Assembly: GCA_029266295.1 (NCBI GenBank) | Contig: JAQSXD010000022.1 | Coordinates: 1-17,301 of the forward strand | Origin: Bacillota bacterium | Lineage (GTDB): Bacteria; Bacillota; Clostridia; Peptostreptococcales; Anaerovoracaceae | Direction: 5' to 3' | Length of the DNA stretch: 17,301 nt | Part shown: positions 15,119 to 17,301 of the stretch, piece by piece | Numbering within the stretch: position 1 is the stretch's first letter | How the letters are laid out: every line of letters begins with the position of its first letter | The notes under the pieces: generated by a model | Database searches by the model: none | Told to the model about the DNA's origin: nothing | Seen by the model: only the letters and a program-made list of their open reading frames with translations | Position numbers and translations under genes: made by a program

Positions 15119-15640
15119 ATGAGGGAGAGGTTCAAGCAGCTATATAGCGACTATCACGGTACGGTCTACGGGTATCTGTTTTACATGACCCATGATGAGC
15201 AGACCGCGCAAGATCTGTCCCAGGAAGCGTTCCTGAAAATATACCTTGGTTTAAAGAAACTTAAGGACGATTCTAATTTAAGGGCATGGTGTATGACCAT
15301 TGCGCGCAATACATTTTTGTCTTATGCAAGAAAAAAGAAGCCGTTCCTTCTTGGGGACGAAGTAATCCATCAAAGAATATCCGGTACGAATCAATCGCCT
15401 GAAGACCTGATTCTGCTGTCAGAGGAACGAAAAGAAATTCATGAGCTTCTCCTGCGGCTGAATGAAAGTGACCGAACCGTGCTGCTCCTGCGAGACCATG
15501 AAGGTCTTCCATACGCAGAAATTGCTGCTGTTATGGGCTTGAGCGAGCCGGTGGTTAAAGTGCGGATTTACCGTGCAAGAAGCAAGCTGCGTAATTTGTA
15601 CAGGGCAATATCGGAATCTATTCGGGAGGGAGACTCATGA
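15119..15640 (+). CDS. ECF-family RNA polymerase sigma factor
   Basis: A 173-residue sigma-70 factor with only regions 2 and 4, the normal ECF length. Region 2 (about 1-75) includes DEQTAQDLSQEAFLKIY (26-42) and the RAWCMTIARNTFLSY stretch (55-69) used for core binding and -10 melting. Region 4 (about 98-165) has the helix-turn-helix LPYAEIAAVMGLSEPVVKVR (129-148) that reads the -35. AAAGGAA (15104-15110) lies eight bases before the ATG. Its stop overlaps the ATG of the next gene (ATGA), a membrane anti-sigma candidate, so the pair is the usual signal-transduction unit: the anti-sigma holds the sigma factor inactive until an envelope signal arrives. The ECF subgroup is not assigned. Confidence 0.95.
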   Translation: MRERFKQLYSDYHGTVYGYLFYMTHDEQTAQDLSQEAFLKIYLGLKKLKDDSNLRAWCMTIARNTFLSYARKKKPFLLGDEVIHQRISGTNQSPEDLILLSEERKEIHELLLRLNESDRTVLLLRDHEGLPYAEIAAVMGLSEPVVKVRIYRARSKLRNLYRAISESIREGDS

Positions 15641-16686
15641 GATGTGAAATGAAGGATCAAGTGCTTCTATACCTAAAAGGCGAAAGCAAGGGTACAGCAG
15701 GAGAACTTGGCGACGAAAGAACTTGCAGCAGGGAGCTTGAAGGCGAAAAAACTTGCAGCGGCGCGCTGGAGATGGAAATTGAGAAGCATCTGGAGCATTG
15801 TGAACAATGCCAGGCCCTTGTAGAAGGGTTTCTGGCGGGAGAGGAGGCGATTCGCCTGCCGGAAGCGGACTGGGGGAACGCCAACTTAAAAGAGAGCGTA
15901 GAGCACTACGATATAGGAAATAAACGAATCCTGGTATTTACGATCGTCGGACTCATTCTTGGATGGTTTAGCTATCGGTACTATATTACTGACTTTCTTC
16001 CGCTGAAAGTGATCCTTGCAATTCCGTATAAAGTCAGTGAGCTTTTGCACACGGCGTTGCATGATCACAGCTATATCTATATCAGTGAGTCTGTGCAAGG
16101 GCAGATGGATGCTTTCTTTCCCCAGTCCGGATTTGCATCCCTACTTGCTGAATACGGAGTATCATCCCTGATCGGGGGTGCACTTTATGGCAGTATCGGA
16201 TTTTTTACAGGGGATAAAAGAATCTTCACGCTGACGAAATTTCTGAAGTTTGCTGCTACTTGGACCGTGATCGTATCGGTTGCCATCGGAGGAACCTTCC
16301 TTATCAATCAGATTGCTGTTGAAAAAAATCACAGCTTTACGGATGTCAGCGGCTTTCTGCTTCATTATGATCATGGCAGTGATGGGTTCTACCGCGAGGA
16401 TACAGGAGTCCGCGGAACGCTCTACAGCGAGCTGGAACGAGCTTTTTACGAGGATGAAGACATCATTGAAATTCCGGAGCAGAGGCGGGACTTTGACGGT
16501 GAGGAGCTGATTGAATTCTATTACGGCAGCTGGCATACAAGATCCATGGCCGCATGGATCAATCCAGAAGAAAAGTATCTGGTGAACGACAATGGAACCA
16601 TCTATTCTATGAATGATACGTTCTGCAGGCTCGTTGGAGAATATAAAGAGAGGGAGGAGCGGGAGTATGAGCAAGAAAATGAATAA
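15637..16686 (+). CDS. membrane anti-sigma factor with zinc-binding N-terminus
   Basis: A 349-residue protein with an N-terminal Hx3Cx2C motif (H51, C55, C58), typical of zinc-binding anti-sigma domains that grip the cognate ECF sigma in the cytoplasm. About three hydrophobic spans follow (about 97-116, 165-190, 206-225), placing the C-terminal 120 residues outside the membrane as a likely sensor region. It starts at the ATG overlapping the sigma-factor stop, with GGAGG (15625-15629) seven bases upstream. Residues 23-42 contain a duplicated 10-residue unit with an extra cysteine in each copy (C30, C40), just before the zinc motif; this is unusual. The role as antagonist of the upstream sigma factor is inferred from motif and gene order; the inducing signal is unknown. 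Confidence 0.88.
   Translation: MRCEMKDQVLLYLKGESKGTAGELGDERTCSRELEGEKTCSGALEMEIEKHLEHCEQCQALVEGFLAGEEAIRLPEADWGNANLKESVEHYDIGNKRILVFTIVGLILGWFSYRYYITDFLPLKVILAIPYKVSELLHTALHDHSYIYISESVQGQMDAFFPQSGFASLLAEYGVSSLIGGALYGSIGFFTGDKRIFTLTKFLKFAATWTVIVSVAIGGTFLINQIAVEKNHSFTDVSGFLLHYDHGSDGFYREDTGVRGTLYSELERAFYEDEDIIEIPEQRRDFDGEELIEFYYGSWHTRSMAAWINPEEKYLVNDNGTIYSMNDTFCRLVGEYKEREEREYEQENE
15703..15762 (+). repeat. in-frame 30-bp tandem duplication in the anti-sigma gene
   Basis: Two adjacent 30-base units (15703-15732 and 15733-15762) encode ELGDERTCSR and ELEGEKTCSG. Differences between the units show the duplication is not brand new. The insertion lengthens the linker ahead of the zinc motif and adds a cysteine per copy. 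Confidence 0.8.
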
Positions 16687-17301
16687 CAACGTTCCATTAA
16701 CGGAGAGCGTTCCATTAGCGAAGAGGAGTGGTCAGTTAAAGAAGAACGTTCAGCTGCCCGCAATAAAATCACGAAAAGACTGGCTCATCGCCTTCCTCAT
16801 TGCCTTTCTTATGATCTATCTTGCGGTTTTGAGATATCAAGTGCATATCAATGAGTTCCTGATGCAGATCACGCCAGGCAAGATCAGCTATTTTAATCAG
16901 CCGGAGAATCATGGCGTGTATGCGGTCACGGTGCTGGGTCTGACAATATTGTCATTAGGGGTAATGATATATAATAGAATAGGAAAAAAACGAATCGGAC
17001 TTGCAATGGCGGCGGGCATAGCGCTGACCGCTTTCATTACAGGCAGCTACTTTTATGAGTGTGACAGAACGATCAAAACGCCGTATCGGAGCGATCCATC
17101 TGACGTTTCCGTAACGTATTGGGAAAATGGGGAGGGCAAAGGCTATGACCTTGATGAACCAACCAAGAAAGCGCTTGCTGATCTGATTGTGTCGCTTGAG
17201 CCAGTACCGGGTCAGGGATCGGAACAATCTGAAGGGCAGAACCAAAACGAAACAATGGACGTTGCAGGCGAGCGAGAACGTTCCGAATTCTGGGTAAGTG
17301 T
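16667..17301 (+). CDS. membrane protein of the ECF sigma operon, truncated by window end
   Basis: An open frame starts at ATG 16667, overlaps the last 20 bases of the anti-sigma gene, and runs off the window with no stop; 211 codons are visible. AGGGAGGAG (16651-16659) lies seven bases before the ATG. The product has a basic, Lys-rich N-terminus with a small repeat (VPLTES/VPLAKR, about 9-20), then three hydrophobic spans (about 39-57, 86-103, 110-127), then a polar, Gln/Glu-rich probably extracytoplasmic part. The arrangement suggests co-transcription with the sigma/anti-sigma pair and a role in the same envelope response, perhaps as a second sensor or modulator. I do not recognise a family. 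Confidence 0.8.
   Translation, partial: MSKKMNNNVPLTESVPLAKRSGQLKKNVQLPAIKSRKDWLIAFLIAFLMIYLAVLRYQVHINEFLMQITPGKISYFNQPENHGVYAVTVLGLTILSLGVMIYNRIGKKRIGLAMAAGIALTAFITGSYFYECDRTIKTPYRSDPSDVSVTYWENGEGKGYDLDEPTKKALADLIVSLEPVPGQGSEQSEGQNQNETMDVAGERERSEFWVS

Noticed and set aside
1..17301. CRISPR array, tRNA or rRNA genes
   Set aside because: No regularly spaced repeats with unique spacers and no tRNA or rRNA signature sequences were seen.

Overview
The window looks like a chromosomal segment of a strictly anaerobic, spore-former-type Gram-positive bacterium (Firmicutes, class Clostridia). The reasons are moderate GC content, strong AAGGAG-type ribosome binding sites, sigma-A-like promoters, S-layer-homology (SLH) anchoring, and [FeFe]-hydrogenase genes arranged as in fermentative or acetogenic clostridia. 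I cannot name the genus with confidence.

Layout. (1) 5-3581: hydB-hydA, the diaphorase and catalytic subunits of an NAD(H)/ferredoxin-linked, probably electron-bifurcating [FeFe] hydrogenase. The third subunit (HydC/NuoE-like) would lie upstream, outside the window. (2) 3582-3853: a short regulatory intergenic region with a sigma-A-like promoter followed by a strong intrinsic terminator in the leader, so an attenuator is possible. (3) 3854-8603: a four-gene unit on the same strand: a small thioredoxin-fold [2Fe-2S] protein; a sensory-type [FeFe] hydrogenase with Fes and PAS domains, in which the proton-transfer cysteine is replaced by alanine; a SpoIIE/PP2C-type phosphatase overlapping it by ATGA; and, 16 bp later with its own good ribosome binding site, a TnpB/Cas12-like protein. 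The TnpB-like protein keeps the zinc ribbon and the RuvC-II glutamate but appears to have lost both RuvC aspartates. (4) 8604-8890: non-coding DNA rich in inverted repeats, ending in a very strong terminator; it is a candidate structured or guide RNA for the TnpB-like protein. (5) 9016-13870: a promoter and one large SLH-anchored surface protein with adhesin-like, beta-helix, RTX and CBM_X2-like modules, then a bidirectional terminator. (6) 13933-14880, minus strand: an uncharacterised coiled-coil protein. (7) 15054-17301: an ECF sigma factor, a membrane anti-sigma factor with a zinc-binding motif, and a third membrane protein cut by the window end.

How the genes may work together: HydA/HydB do the redox chemistry. 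The sensory hydrogenase and its [2Fe-2S] partner probably report H2 or redox state through the PAS domain to the phosphatase. The most novel point is that a nuclease-dead TnpB-like protein seems to be co-transcribed with this sensor, with a structured non-coding region directly downstream. This suggests RNA-guided transcriptional control (TldR-like) attached to a hydrogen or redox sensing module. That link is inference from gene order and lost catalytic residues; no guide or target has been shown. The ECF sigma/anti-sigma operon is a separate envelope-signalling unit.
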